Shown: positions 43,344-52,365 of the stretch, piece by piece
Layout: every line of letters begins with the position of its first letter
Numbering within the stretch: the first letter of the stretch is position 1
NCBI RefSeq assembly: GCF_014196635.1
Contig: NZ_JACIEB010000003.1
Span: 310,001-374,000 of the forward strand
Direction of reading: 5' to 3'
DNA length: 64,000 nt
Source of the DNA: Sphingobium fontiphilum
GTDB lineage: Bacteria > Pseudomonadota > Alphaproteobacteria > Sphingomonadales > Sphingomonadaceae
Translations under genes and position numbers: made by a program
Notes under the pieces: generated by a model
Told to the model about the DNA's origin: nothing
The model's database searches: none
The model's input: only the letters and a program-made list of their open reading frames with translations

Positions 43344-44861
43344 ATGGCCCCGATGCTCAGCCGCCTGCGCGCGATCGACAATGACCGGAACAAAATGCCC
43401 GTGGCGCGGACAAGGGCGCGGCGCGCGATCATCGACATCGGATCGAACAGCGTGCGCCTGGTCGTTTATGACGGGCCGCGCCGCATCCCCTTCATCCTGT
43501 TCAATGAAAAGGTGATGGCGGGGCTGGGCGCCGCGCTGGGCCAGACCGGCCGGATCGACCCCGACGCCATGGATCGCGGGCTGGCGGCGCTGGCGCGCTT
43601 TGCCCGGCTGTGCGAAGCGATGCGGGTGGAGGATGTGCGCTGCGTGGCGACGGCGGCCGTGCGCGACGCCGCCAACGGCCCGGATTTCATCGCCCGGGCC
43701 GCGGAACTGGGGCTGTCGGTCGAATTGCTGAGCGGCGCGCAGGAAGCGACCGCCGCAGCCCATGGCGTGTTGTCGGGCATTCCCGGCGCTGACGGCATTG
43801 TCGGCGATCTGGGCGGCGGCAGTCTGGAACTGGCGCGGATCCGCGATGGCGCGGTGCATGAAACCATATCCCTGCCGCTGGGCGTGCTGCGCCTGCCCGC
43901 CATTCGCGCCAAGGGCGGAAACGCGCTGGACCAGCAGGTGAAGAGGATGCTGGCCCGGGCGCAATGGCCCGATTCGCCCGGCCTGCCCTTTTATCTGGTG
44001 GGCGGATCGTGGCGCGCGCTCGCCCGGTTCGACATGCAATTGACCCGCTTTCCCCTGCCGGTCGTCCACCAATATGAAATGCCCGCCACCCGCGCGCGGC
44101 AACTGGCGACCATCGTGACGCAGGCCGGGCGCACCCGGTTGAAAGATGTGCCCGCGATGACCGGATCGCGCATTCCCACCCTGCCCGACGCCGCCGCCCT
44201 GCTCGCCATCGTCGTGCGCCAGTTGAAAAGCGCGCGCATGGTCGTTTCAGCCTATGGCCTGCGCGAAGGGCTGTTGTTCGAGAGCCTCTCCCCGGCGCAG
44301 CGCGCCGCCGACCCGCTGCTGATCGCGGCGGAGGCCGAGGGGGAGGCGCAATCCCGTTTTCCCGATCATGGCGACCTGATCGACCGGTGGATCGACCCGC
44401 TGTTCCGCGAGGATGGCGAAGACTGGCGGCGGATTCGCCGGGCCGCCTGCCTGCTGGCCGATGTCGGCTGGCGCGCCAACCCCGATTTCCGGTCCGAGCG
44501 CGGGGTCGAGATCGCCCTGCACAGCAACTGGGTGGGCATCACCGCGCCCGAACGCGCGATGCTGGCGCAGGCGCTGCACAGCAATTTCGGCGGCGGCGCG
44601 ACGACGCCCGAACCGCTCGGCCGCCTTGCCCCGCCGGAGGCGCTGCGGCGGGCGATGCTGTGGGGGCTGGCCATCCGCCTGGGGCAAAGGCTGTCCGGCG
44701 GGGTCGAGGGGCCGCTCGTCGCCAGCCATATCGACAGGGACGGCGACATGCTGACGCTGCGCTTGCCGGCCGATCAGGCCGATATTTTCGGCGAAGCGGT
44801 GGAACGTCGGCTGCGCCAGCTCGCGACGGCGATGGACGCGGCTTATGCGGTCGCCTCCTGA
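43344..44861 (+). CDS. ppx: Exopolyphosphatase (Ppx/GppA family), long form
   Basis: The 505-residue protein has the ASKHA motifs IIDIGSNSVRLVVYDG (about 29-44), CVATAAVRDAANGPDF and VGDLGGGSLELARI. A C-terminal HD-like helical domain (about 330-500, with DLIDRWIDPLF and EIALHSNWVGITAPERAML) is missing from the shorter homologue at 5427. Gene order ppk1-ppx with five bases between shows a shared transcript: synthesis and breakdown of polyphosphate are made together. Confidence 0.92.
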   Translation: MAPMLSRLRAIDNDRNKMPVARTRARRAIIDIGSNSVRLVVYDGPRRIPFILFNEKVMAGLGAALGQTGRIDPDAMDRGLAALARFARLCEAMRVEDVRCVATAAVRDAANGPDFIARAAELGLSVELLSGAQEATAAAHGVLSGIPGADGIVGDLGGGSLELARIRDGAVHETISLPLGVLRLPAIRAKGGNALDQQVKRMLARAQWPDSPGLPFYLVGGSWRALARFDMQLTRFPLPVVHQYEMPATRARQLATIVTQAGRTRLKDVPAMTGSRIPTLPDAAALLAIVVRQLKSARMVVSAYGLREGLLFESLSPAQRAADPLLIAAEAEGEAQSRFPDHGDLIDRWIDPLFREDGEDWRRIRRAACLLADVGWRANPDFRSERGVEIALHSNWVGITAPERAMLAQALHSNFGGGATTPEPLGRLAPPEALRRAMLWGLAIRLGQRLSGGVEGPLVASHIDRDGDMLTLRLPADQADIFGEAVERRLRQLATAMDAAYAVAS

Positions 44862-44934
44862 CGGGCGCAGCCCCCCTTGCCTTGACGGCGTAAAGGCCCC
44901 ACTGCCCCTGACAGGATGAAGGAGACGCGCAAAG

Positions 44935-45699
44935 ATGCCGCATAGCCGGGGCGCAGTGCTGGTGACGGGCGCCGCCCGACGGCTGGGCCGGATGATCGCC
45001 CTGGCCGCCGCGCGCGACGGCTGGGACGTGGCGATCCATGTCCACAACCCTGGCGTAGACGCCGAACAGACAGGCGATGCGATTCGCGCGATGGGGCGGC
45101 AGGCCGTCGTCGTCGTCGCCGACCTTGGCGATGCGGATGACGTGCGCGCGCTGGTCGGCAACGCGGCGCAGGCGATGGGACGGGCGATCACCGGCCTGGT
45201 CAACTGCGCCTCCCATTTCGCCTGGGACGACAGCAAGACGTTGAATGCCGATCGCTTCGCCACCCATATGGCGGTCAACAGCCTGGCGCCGATGCTGCTG
45301 GCGGCGGAACTGATGCGGCTGTTGCCCGACGATGCGGAAGCCAGCGTCGTCAACATCCTCGATTTCAAACTGTCCAATCCGGATCGTGATTTCCTGTCCT
45401 ACACCCTGTCCAAATATGCGCTTGCCGGGGCGACGGAGGTGCTGGCCCGCGATTTCGCGCCACGCGGCCGGGTGAACGCGGTCGCGCCCGGCTATATATT
45501 GCCCGCGCCGGACCAGCCGGTCGCGACATTCGAGACGTTGAGCGCCCGCACGCCGATGGGCCGCCGCGCCGCCGCCGAAGATGTCGCCGCCGCCGCCGCC
45601 TTCCTGCTGGGCAACGCATCCGTCACCGGGCAGAAGCTGACCGTCGATTGCGGCCTGCACATGATGTCGCGCGACCATGATGTGGGGCGGGAGGATTAG
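44935..45699 (+). CDS. SDR family oxidoreductase (pteridine-reductase-like)
   Basis: NAD(P)H-dependent oxidoreductase of 254 residues with cofactor motif VTGAARRLGRMIA (Arg-Arg as in NADPH-preferring pteridine reductases), GLVNCASHFAWDD, and the catalytic YTLSKYAL (Tyr, Lys). The usual Ser strand reads VNILDFKLSNPD, where Asp replaces Ser, a feature of the PTR1/FolM group. That suggests dihydropterin or dihydrofolate reduction. The end NASVTGQKLTVDCGLHMM is family-normal. Substrate is inferred only. Confidence 0.87.
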   Translation: MPHSRGAVLVTGAARRLGRMIALAAARDGWDVAIHVHNPGVDAEQTGDAIRAMGRQAVVVVADLGDADDVRALVGNAAQAMGRAITGLVNCASHFAWDDSKTLNADRFATHMAVNSLAPMLLAAELMRLLPDDAEASVVNILDFKLSNPDRDFLSYTLSKYALAGATEVLARDFAPRGRVNAVAPGYILPAPDQPVATFETLSARTPMGRRAAAEDVAAAAAFLLGNASVTGQKLTVDCGLHMMSRDHDVGRED

Positions 45700-45853
45700 G
45701 AGAGGACCGCCATCGCCAGACGGCGCGCGCTGATCGGCCCTGCCCTCAGCGCGCCCTGCATTTGATCGGCAGCAGGTCGCGTGCGCCGGTTTTTTCTTTT
45801 CGCATCGCTTGCGGCGGAAAGCCGGTTGCCGCTTTTCCGCACGATGCCGTGAA

Positions 45854-46528
45854 TCAGCGCGCGCCGAACAGGGCGGCGCCGACGCGAATATCGGTCGCGC
45901 CCAGCATGATCGCGGTTTCATAATCGCCCGACATGCCCATCGAGAGCCGGTCCAGCCCCTCCTCGCGCGCTATCTTGGCGAGCAGGGCGAAATAGGGCGC
46001 GGGTTCGACATCCGCCGGGGGCACGCACATCAGGCCCGCGACCGGCACGTCCGCCGCGCGCGCCGCCGCGATCAACGCAGGCGTGTCGGCGATCGGGCAA
46101 CCGCCCTTTTGCGCCTCCGCGCCGATATTCACCTGAATGAAGCAGGGGATGCGCCGGTCCGCCTTGTCCATCGCTTTGGCGAGGGCGGTGAGCAGCGACG
46201 GGCGGTCGAGCGAATGGATGACGTCGAACAGGGCGACGGCGTCGTCCGCCTTGTTCGATTGCAACTGGCCGACCAGATGCAGGACGATGCCGGGCGTCGC
46301 GTCGCGCAGCGCGGGCCATTTGCCCTGCGCCTCCTGCACGCGATTCTCCCCGAAAACGCGCTGGCCCGCGTCGATCAGCGGCTGGATGGCGGGGGCTTCA
46401 TGCGTCTTGGATATGGCGATCAGGTTGATGTCGGCGCCCCGGCGGCCGGTCAGGCTGGCGGCGCGATCAATATTGTCGCGAATGTCGGAAAGGCGCGCGG
46501 CGGCGGCTTCGATGCTGTCGGTCGTCAT
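45854..46528 (-). CDS. YggS family pyridoxal-phosphate homeostasis protein
   Basis: The 224-residue TIM barrel has the PLP-binding Lys in INLIAISKTHEAPAI. FGENRVQEAQGKW, LHLVGQLQSNKADDA, CFIQVNIGAEAQKGG and LSMGMSGDYETAIMLGATDIRVG follow, all family-typical. YggS binds PLP and affects amino-acid metabolism without known enzymatic activity. It is divergent from the thiE-like gene with 23 bases between start codons. Confidence 0.94.
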   Translation of the reverse strand: MTTDSIEAAAARLSDIRDNIDRAASLTGRRGADINLIAISKTHEAPAIQPLIDAGQRVFGENRVQEAQGKWPALRDATPGIVLHLVGQLQSNKADDAVALFDVIHSLDRPSLLTALAKAMDKADRRIPCFIQVNIGAEAQKGGCPIADTPALIAAARAADVPVAGLMCVPPADVEPAPYFALLAKIAREEGLDRLSMGMSGDYETAIMLGATDIRVGAALFGAR

Positions 46529-46551
46529 GGGGGCTGCTATAGGCGATAGGG

Positions 46552-47094
46552 ATGATCCGCCGCAACGCCCGCAAGCCACTGCCTGCCCTATGGCTGATGA
46601 CCGACGAACGGATTGCGCCGGACGCGCTGCTGGCGGCCGCCGCTCGATTGCCGCGCGGGCGGGCGGGCGTGATTTTCCGCCATTATGCAACGCCGCCGAA
46701 GGAGCGCCGCGCCCTGTTCGACCGGCTTGCCGCCATCGCCCGGCGGCGGCGGCTGGCGCTGATGCTGGCGGGGAGCGCTCGGCAGGCGGCGGCCTGGCGG
46801 GCGGATGGCTGGCACGGGCGCGACCATCGCCGCGCCGCCCGGCCAATGCTGCACAGCGCCCCCGCGCATGACCGGCGGGAAATAATGGCGTCAGGCGCGG
46901 CCGACCTCATCCTGCTCTCGCCGCTCTTTCCCACCCGCTCGCACCCCGGCGCACCGGCGCTGGGACGCGTGCGTTTCGCTGCGCTCGCCCGCATGGCCCG
47001 CGCGCCGGTGATCGCGCTGGGCGGCGTGCGGCGCGATCACCGGCTGCACGGCCTTGGCGCCCATGGCTGGGCGGCGATAGACGGGCTGGTCTGA
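46552..47094 (+). CDS. Thiamine-phosphate-synthase-like protein (ThiE/TenI type)
   Basis: 180 residues, shorter than ThiE (about 210). It contains ALWLMTDERIAPDALL, GVIFRHYATPPKERRALFDRL, DLILLSPLFPTRSHPGAPALG (the FPTxSHPGA phosphate loop) and APVIALGGVRRDHRLHGL. The diphosphate-binding DxxxD motif near the middle is not evident, since the usual GxHLGQ.D stretch is replaced by DGWHGRDHRRAAR. Authentic ThiE activity is therefore doubtful. No other thi gene is nearby. Confidence 0.75.
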   Translation: MIRRNARKPLPALWLMTDERIAPDALLAAAARLPRGRAGVIFRHYATPPKERRALFDRLAAIARRRRLALMLAGSARQAAAWRADGWHGRDHRRAARPMLHSAPAHDRREIMASGAADLILLSPLFPTRSHPGAPALGRVRFAALARMARAPVIALGGVRRDHRLHGLGAHGWAAIDGLV

Positions 47095-47124
47095 CCGGCG
47101 GCTTTGCGGCATGGAGGGAGCCGC

Positions 47125-47607
47125 ATGACCAGCCATCCCAACTATATCACGCCCCAGGGTTTCGCCCGGCTGCGCGCCGAATATGACCAGTTGCTGGGCG
47201 TCGAGCGCCCGCGCATCGTCGAGGTGGTGAGCTGGGCGGCGGGCAATGGCGACCGCAGCGAAAATGGCGACTATCTCTATGGCCGCAAGCGGATGCGCGA
47301 GATTGACGGGCAATTGAAGCGCCTTTCGAAGAAGATGAAGGACGCCAAGGTCGTCGACCCGCGTCAGCAGCCCGACAAGAGCCGCGTCTATTTCGGCGCG
47401 ACCGTCACCATCGCCGATGAGGACGACAATCATCGCACCGTGACGCTCGTGGGCAATGACGAAACCGATGTCGCCGCCGGGCGGATCGGCTGGGCGACGC
47501 CCATCGCCCGCGCGCTGCGCGGGGCGGCGGTGGGCGATGTGCGCCGGGTGATGCTGCCCGCGGGGGAAAGGGAATATGAGGTGATCGCGATCGGCTATCC
47601 CGACTGA
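47125..47607 (+). CDS. greB: Transcription elongation factor GreB
   Basis: Rescues backtracked RNA polymerase by stimulating transcript cleavage. The 160-residue protein has the N-terminal coiled coil with acidic tip (GDRSENGDYLYGRKRMREIDGQL; basic patch typical of GreB). The C-terminal FKBP-like domain has VYFGATVTIADEDD, GNDETDVAAGRIGWATPIARAL and AGEREYEVIAIGY. GGAGGG seven bases before ATG 47125 fixes the start. Its 3' end overlaps the convergent YdeI-like gene by 13 bases. Confidence 0.94.
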   Translation: MTSHPNYITPQGFARLRAEYDQLLGVERPRIVEVVSWAAGNGDRSENGDYLYGRKRMREIDGQLKRLSKKMKDAKVVDPRQQPDKSRVYFGATVTIADEDDNHRTVTLVGNDETDVAAGRIGWATPIARALRGAAVGDVRRVMLPAGEREYEVIAIGYPD

Positions 47608-48215
47608 TCGCCGCCCTTTTCATATTTCCAGTTGCGGCCCTTGCCCTGCGCGATCCACTCGACAGCCTGCGCGATGCGGCGGGCGCGGGTCGCATCCTGC
47701 TTCGCATCGTTGATCCATTCACAATAGTCGCGCACCTTGCCGGGCGGAAAGTCGGCCCAATGCTTGGCCGCAGCCGGATCAGCCCGAATTGCGGTGGCAA
47801 AATCGGGGTGCAGGGGCAGGGGCTCGCGCGGCGCTTTCGGTTCGCTCCGTGGTCGGTCGCCCGCGTCGATCAGCGCCATGGCCTGCGTCAGCAGTTCGGC
47901 CAGCCTGTCGTCGGCGGGCAGGTCGCTGATGCTAGCAATCCGGCCGAACTGGCCCATGGCGTCGCCCCGGCCACTGGCCCGATCACCGTCCCGCGCGACC
48001 TTGTCATGCCAGAAGCCGAAGGCCGCATGGCTCTTGAACGCCGCCATGTTGCACAGATTCTGGTCGCGATAGGTGAAGAAGGGCATCCCCCATTTGATCG
48101 CCTCTCCTATGGCAGGCGATGCTGCATGGATGCGCGCGCGCAAATGCCGGAGAATGGGTCGGGCAAAATCGGCCTGACGGTCGATATAGGCGGTCACCGG
48201 GTCGTCCTGCACCAT
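47595..48215 (-). CDS. YdeI/OmpD-associated (DUF1801-type) protein
   Basis: 206 residues. The N-terminal part RPILRHLRARIHAASPAIGEAIKWGMPFFTYRDQNLCNMAAFKSHAAFGFWH (about 20-70) is DUF1801-like, with a C-terminal YdeI-type helix-rich end (FPPGKVRDYCEWINDAKQDATRARRIAQAVEWIAQGK). Family members include the so-called bacteriocin-protection proteins, of unknown mechanism. It lies 19 bases after the glutaminyl cyclotransferase gene and probably shares its transcript. Confidence 0.87.
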   Translation of the reverse strand: MVQDDPVTAYIDRQADFARPILRHLRARIHAASPAIGEAIKWGMPFFTYRDQNLCNMAAFKSHAAFGFWHDKVARDGDRASGRGDAMGQFGRIASISDLPADDRLAELLTQAMALIDAGDRPRSEPKAPREPLPLHPDFATAIRADPAAAKHWADFPPGKVRDYCEWINDAKQDATRARRIAQAVEWIAQGKGRNWKYEKGGDQSG

Positions 48216-48234
48216 CGTCCTTCCCCTTGCGGCT

Positions 48235-48981
48235 TTATCGTTCGACCTTGATCTCGAACAACCTGGGCCAGTTTTTGCCGGTCACGAACACACGATCCTT
48301 CGCCGCGTCATAGGCGATGCCGTTGGCGACCGCTTCATCGGCCTTGACCCCGGCCGCCTTCAGCAGCGGCGCGAGCTCGATCCAGTCGATCACCGCGCCG
48401 GTGGCCGGATCGATCCGGGCGATGCGCGTGTCATACCAGATATTGGCCCAGATCTCGCCCTTCACCCATTCCAGCTCGTTCAGCCGGGGGACGGTGCGCC
48501 CGTTCCAGGTGACGGTGATGCGCCGCTGTTCGGTGAGGGGTTCAGGATCGATGAAGCGCAATTGCGCCGTGCCATCCGACATGATGAGGCTGCGTCCGTC
48601 CTGCGTCAGTCCCCATCCTTCGCCTTCATAGCGGAAATCGCCGACCGGGCTCATATCCTTCAATGACCAGATAAAGCCCTGCCGGTGCCGCCAGGTCAGG
48701 CTGATGATGCGGTCATCCCAGTGGACGATGCCCTCGCCGAAATAGGGCGGCTTCACCACGCGCCGTTGCAGTATCTTGCCCGATTTGAGCGCCACCTTGC
48801 GGATTTCCGATTGCCCCTCCAGCCCGGTGCTTTCGTAGAGCGCGCCGTCATGGAAGAAGAGCCCCTCGGTAAAGGCCTCCGGGTCATGCGGGTAGCTTTT
48901 CACCAGCGTCCAGGGCGTTTGCGCGCTGGCCGGGGCGATCAGCAGGAGCACGCCCGCCAGCGCCGCGATCAGCCGCCTCAC
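48235..48981 (-). CDS. Glutaminyl-peptide cyclotransferase (beta-propeller type)
   Basis: Converts N-terminal Gln of peptides to pyroglutamate. The 248-residue product has a signal peptide (MRRLIAALAGVLLLIAPASA) and the propeller repeats of the plant/bacterial type: YPHDPEAFTEGLFFHDGALYESTGLEGQS, GEGIVHWDDRIISLTWRH, EGEGWGLTQDGRSLIMSDGTAQL and LNELEWVKGEIWANIWY (each named in part). It is predicted periplasmic. The ATG overlaps the ygfZ stop by four bases. Confidence 0.92.
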   Translation of the reverse strand: MRRLIAALAGVLLLIAPASAQTPWTLVKSYPHDPEAFTEGLFFHDGALYESTGLEGQSEIRKVALKSGKILQRRVVKPPYFGEGIVHWDDRIISLTWRHRQGFIWSLKDMSPVGDFRYEGEGWGLTQDGRSLIMSDGTAQLRFIDPEPLTEQRRITVTWNGRTVPRLNELEWVKGEIWANIWYDTRIARIDPATGAVIDWIELAPLLKAAGVKADEAVANGIAYDAAKDRVFVTGKNWPRLFEIKVER

Positions 48982-49715
48982 CCGGCGGCCTCGCTGGCCA
49001 GCGCATCGGCCAGCCAGCCGGGCAGGGTCGCGGGGTCGATGTCCTCCACCCGGCGCAGTTCGATGGACAGGGCCATGTCGTCGATCACCGCGCGCTGGCG
49101 CTTGGCATCCGCCTGGGCCAGCGGCACGGCGATCAGGCGACGGCTGACCTTGTTGCGATAATGCATTCGGGCGGTGTTTTCCTGCCCGACATAGCAGCCC
49201 TTGTCATAATCGACGCCGTTCAGTTCGCCGGCATTGGTTTCCAGCCACAGCACGGCGTCCTGCCCCAGTTCGCCAACCCCTTCGAACACGCCCAGCGCCA
49301 GCCGACGGGCGCGAAAGGCGGCGGATGCGTCGCCCTCGCCTGCGGGCGCGATCCAGCGATGGCCGAGCGTCGGCAGGCGCGGGTCGACCGGATGCTCCAT
49401 GGCGTCAAGCGCCCAGTGGACGGCCAGCGCCTCCTCGCGCGCGATCGCCACCTTGCGGCGCAGGCGATAGAGGGTCAGCCGCTTCGCCAGCGCGTCGGCC
49501 TGCGCCGCTTCGCAGTCGATCAGCAGATCGTTACCATCCGCCCACAGGATGAAATCGAACAGCGCCTTGCCCTGCGGCGTGAGCAGCCCGGCCCAGCGCG
49601 GCTCGCCTGCTTTAAGCGAGAGCACGTCGCGGGTGATGAGCCCTTGCAGGAAGGGGCGGGCCTCTTCGCCCGAAAGACGGATCAGCGCGCGGTCGCGAAG
49701 GGTGGTGCTGCTCAT
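48978..49715 (-). CDS. ygfZ: YgfZ/GcvT-domain folate-binding protein
   Basis: Folate-dependent factor for repair or assembly of some Fe-S enzymes. The 245-residue protein has LSGEEARPFLQGLITRDV, LLTPQGKALFDFILW and the family hallmark KGCYVGQENTARMHYRNKVSRRL with its conserved Cys. It is shorter than E. coli YgfZ, as in alphaproteobacteria. It is divergent from the dihydroorotase gene with 48 bases between starts. Confidence 0.92.
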   Translation of the reverse strand: MSSTTLRDRALIRLSGEEARPFLQGLITRDVLSLKAGEPRWAGLLTPQGKALFDFILWADGNDLLIDCEAAQADALAKRLTLYRLRRKVAIAREEALAVHWALDAMEHPVDPRLPTLGHRWIAPAGEGDASAAFRARRLALGVFEGVGELGQDAVLWLETNAGELNGVDYDKGCYVGQENTARMHYRNKVSRRLIAVPLAQADAKRQRAVIDDMALSIELRRVEDIDPATLPGWLADALASEAAG

Positions 49716-49763
49716 CGGCTTTAGGTAGGACAGGCGTCGACCATAGCCAAGCGGTGAGCCACC

Positions 49764-51095
49764 ATGTCCGAGAATTTCGACCTGATCCTGAAGAACGGCA
49801 CTGTCCACACCCCCGGCGGGGCGGAACAGGTCGATGTCGGCGTGCGCGGCGGGCGGATCGTCGCCATCGGCGCGGCGCTGGGCGATGCGGGCGAGGTGAT
49901 CGACTGCACAGGGCTCGACGTGCTGCCCGGCTGCATCGACAGCCAGGTCCATTTCCGCGAACCGGGGCTGGAGCATAAGGAGGATCTGGAATCGGGCAGT
50001 CGTGCGGCGGTGCTGGGCGGGGTGACCGCCGTGTTCGAAATGCCCAACACCAATCCCAACACCGACACGGCCGAGCGCGTCGCCGATAAACTGGCCCGGG
50101 CCCATCACCGCATGTGGTGCGACCATGCCTTCTATGTCGGGGCGACCGCCGACAATGCCGAGGATCTGCGCGAACTGGAACGGATTCCCGGCACGGCGGG
50201 GGTGAAGATTTTCATGGGCGCGTCGACCGGCAGCCTGCTGGTCGACGATGACGGCGCGCTGGCCCGCGTGCTGGCGTCGGGCACCCGCCGTGTCGCCATC
50301 CATGCCGAGGATGAGGCGCGGATGAACGCGCGCAAGGATTATCGGGTGGAGGGCGATCCGTCGTCCCATCCGGTCTGGCGCGACGATGAAAGCGCGATGC
50401 TGGCCACCCGGCGGATCATCGCGCTGGCCCGCGCGGCGCGGCGGCGCATCCACATCCTGCATGTCACCACCCCGGCGGAGCTGGAATATATCGCCGGGCA
50501 CAAGGATATCGCCACCTGCGAAGTCACCCCCCAGCATCTGACGCTGGCGGCGGAGGACGCCTATCCGCGCCTGGGCAGCTATGCCCAGATGAACCCGCCG
50601 ATCCGGTCCGGCGCGCATCGCGACGGGCTGTGGCGCTGGCTCAATCAGGGCGTGCCCGACGTGCTGGGCAGCGACCATGCCCCGCATACGAAGGAGGAGA
50701 AGGCGAAACCCTATCCCGCCTCACCCAGCGGGATGCCCGGCGTGCAGACGCTGGTTCCCTTGCTGCTCAACCATGTCGCCCATGGGCGGCTGTCGCTGCG
50801 CCGCTTCATTGAACTGACGTCATCCGGGCCGCAGCGCGTCTTCGGGCTGGTGGGCAAGGGGCGGATCGCGCTTGGTTATGACGCCGACTTCACTGTCGTC
50901 GACCTCAAGAAGCGGTGGACGGTCGGGCGCGACTGGCTGGCTTCACGCTGCGACTGGTCGCCGTTCGAGGGGATGGAGCTGACCGGCAAGGCGGTGGGCA
51001 CCATCGTGCGCGGCAACCGGGTGATGTGGGAAGACAGCCTGGCCGATGAAGCCGTGGGCGAGCCGGTGCGGTTCGAGGCGACAGAGTTCGCCTGA
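49764..51095 (+). CDS. Dihydroorotase-type amidohydrolase
   Basis: The 443-residue protein has the metal-dependent amidohydrolase layout. Visible are PGCIDSQVHFREPGLEHKEDL, the carbamylated-Lys region GTAGVKIFMGASTG, RVAIHAEDEARM, IHILHVTTPAEL, VTPQHLTLAAED and the catalytic Asp in DVLGSDHAPHTKEEK. The first metal motif reads QVH instead of HVH, which occurs in an alphaproteobacterial branch annotated as dihydroorotase (recall). The reaction in pyrimidine synthesis (carbamoyl aspartate to dihydroorotate) is likely; allantoinase is less likely. No other pyr genes are adjacent. Confidence 0.88.
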   Translation: MSENFDLILKNGTVHTPGGAEQVDVGVRGGRIVAIGAALGDAGEVIDCTGLDVLPGCIDSQVHFREPGLEHKEDLESGSRAAVLGGVTAVFEMPNTNPNTDTAERVADKLARAHHRMWCDHAFYVGATADNAEDLRELERIPGTAGVKIFMGASTGSLLVDDDGALARVLASGTRRVAIHAEDEARMNARKDYRVEGDPSSHPVWRDDESAMLATRRIIALARAARRRIHILHVTTPAELEYIAGHKDIATCEVTPQHLTLAAEDAYPRLGSYAQMNPPIRSGAHRDGLWRWLNQGVPDVLGSDHAPHTKEEKAKPYPASPSGMPGVQTLVPLLLNHVAHGRLSLRRFIELTSSGPQRVFGLVGKGRIALGYDADFTVVDLKKRWTVGRDWLASRCDWSPFEGMELTGKAVGTIVRGNRVMWEDSLADEAVGEPVRFEATEFA

Positions 51096-51110
51096 ACCGG
51101 CCGTCGGCGA

Positions 51111-52019
51111 TCAGGTGGCGGCGGCCATCCGCGCGCGGCGCGCGCCGCCATAGCTGTCGAGCGCGAACAGGATGAGGCCGATCCAGATCAGTCCAAAGCT
51201 GATTATCTGCCCCTGGCTCAACTTTTCGCCATAGAGCAGCACCCCGCACAGAAATTGCAATGTCGGCGCGATATATTGCATCAGGCCCAGCGTCGCCATC
51301 GGCAAGCGCTGCGCCGCCACGGCGAACAGCACAAGCGGCGCCGTGGTGATGGCCCCGCTCGCGATCAGCATGGCGGTGGTGAAGCCGTCGGCGCCGAAGG
51401 CGATGCCGCCATGGCTGCCCAGCCACAGCAGATAGAGGAGCGCCATCGGCATGAGAATGAGCGTTTCCGCGCCCAGCCCGGCCATGGGCGCGACCGGCGT
51501 CAGCTTGCGGACGAGACCGTAAAAGGCGAAGGAAAGGGCCAACATGATGCTGATCCACAGGGTCGTCAGCGCGGTTGCCGCCATGATGGCGACGCCGACG
51601 GCCGCCACCGCGATCGCCACGGACTGTCCGGGCCGCAACCGTTCTTTCAGCACCATCACGCCCAGCGCGACGTTGACCAGCGGGTTAAGGAAATAGCCCA
51701 AACTGGCGGCGACGATATGGCCATCATTGACCGCCCAGACATAGGTGGTCCAGTTGACGCCGATGAACAGCGCGGACGCCGTCAGCGGCAGGAGGACGCG
51801 GGGATTGACGATCGCCGCGCGCAGGGGGCCAAGCGCCCTGCGGAAGGCCAGCAAGCCGACGACCAGCGCCAGCGACCAGACGACCCGTTGCGCCACCAGT
51901 TCGAACGGACCGACATGGTGCAACGATTTGAAAAAGATCGGCAGCAGGCCCCACAAGCCATAGGCGGCGACCGCCGCCGGCAGACCCCCGCGATTGTCCT
52001 GCTCCCCCGCGCCGATCAC
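51111..52019 (-). CDS. rarD: EamA/RarD-type membrane transporter
   Basis: 302 residues with ten TM segments. It begins GLPAAVAAYGLWGLLPIFFK and contains GPFELVAQRVVWSLALVV, the ASALFIGVNWTTYVWAVNDGHIVAASLGYFLNPLVNVALGVMVLKERL region and LGLMQYIAPTLQFLCGVLLYGE. These are all typical of RarD (drug/metabolite transporter superfamily); substrate unknown. The GTG start at 52019 overlaps the TGA of the small upstream gene (GTGA). Confidence 0.92.
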   Translation of the reverse strand: MIGAGEQDNRGGLPAAVAAYGLWGLLPIFFKSLHHVGPFELVAQRVVWSLALVVGLLAFRRALGPLRAAIVNPRVLLPLTASALFIGVNWTTYVWAVNDGHIVAASLGYFLNPLVNVALGVMVLKERLRPGQSVAIAVAAVGVAIMAATALTTLWISIMLALSFAFYGLVRKLTPVAPMAGLGAETLILMPMALLYLLWLGSHGGIAFGADGFTTAMLIASGAITTAPLVLFAVAAQRLPMATLGLMQYIAPTLQFLCGVLLYGEKLSQGQIISFGLIWIGLILFALDSYGGARRARMAAAT

Positions 52020-52237
52020 AGGATGCCGCCGCCCAGAAACAGGCGGAGGGCGCCAAATCCGGCGACGATCAGGCAGAAATTCTGCCCGCCTTTCCTTGAC
52101 GACATCAGGCCGATGAACGCGCCAAACAGCGCCATCGGCACCAATATCCAGTTGAGCGCGCCCAGCAGGGGAAAAACCGCCGGAATCATCAGGATCAGGG
52201 TGATCAGCCCGATCAGCGCGGAAAGAAAGTTCAGCAT
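52016..52237 (-). CDS. Small membrane protein upstream of rarD
   Basis: 73 residues, almost entirely hydrophobic: segments at about 3-22 (FLSALIGLITLILMIPAVFP), 27-46 and 55-72, with a basic MSSRKGGQ loop. Translational overlap with rarD suggests linked function. No family known to me. A conserved start is likely at ATG 52237; a longer frame would overlap the divergent flavin reductase promoter. Confidence 0.72.
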   Translation of the reverse strand: MLNFLSALIGLITLILMIPAVFPLLGALNWILVPMALFGAFIGLMSSRKGGQNFCLIVAGFGALRLFLGGGIL

Positions 52238-52365
52238 GGTTGGACAGATGGCGATGGCGCAAGCAGGCCGCAAGGGCCAGATGGCCGCAACCGGACACTG
52301 CCGATCCTGGTTATTGGCGTGACCGATGTTCTGGGCTATGCGGGGCCAGTGACAACAAGGGAAAG

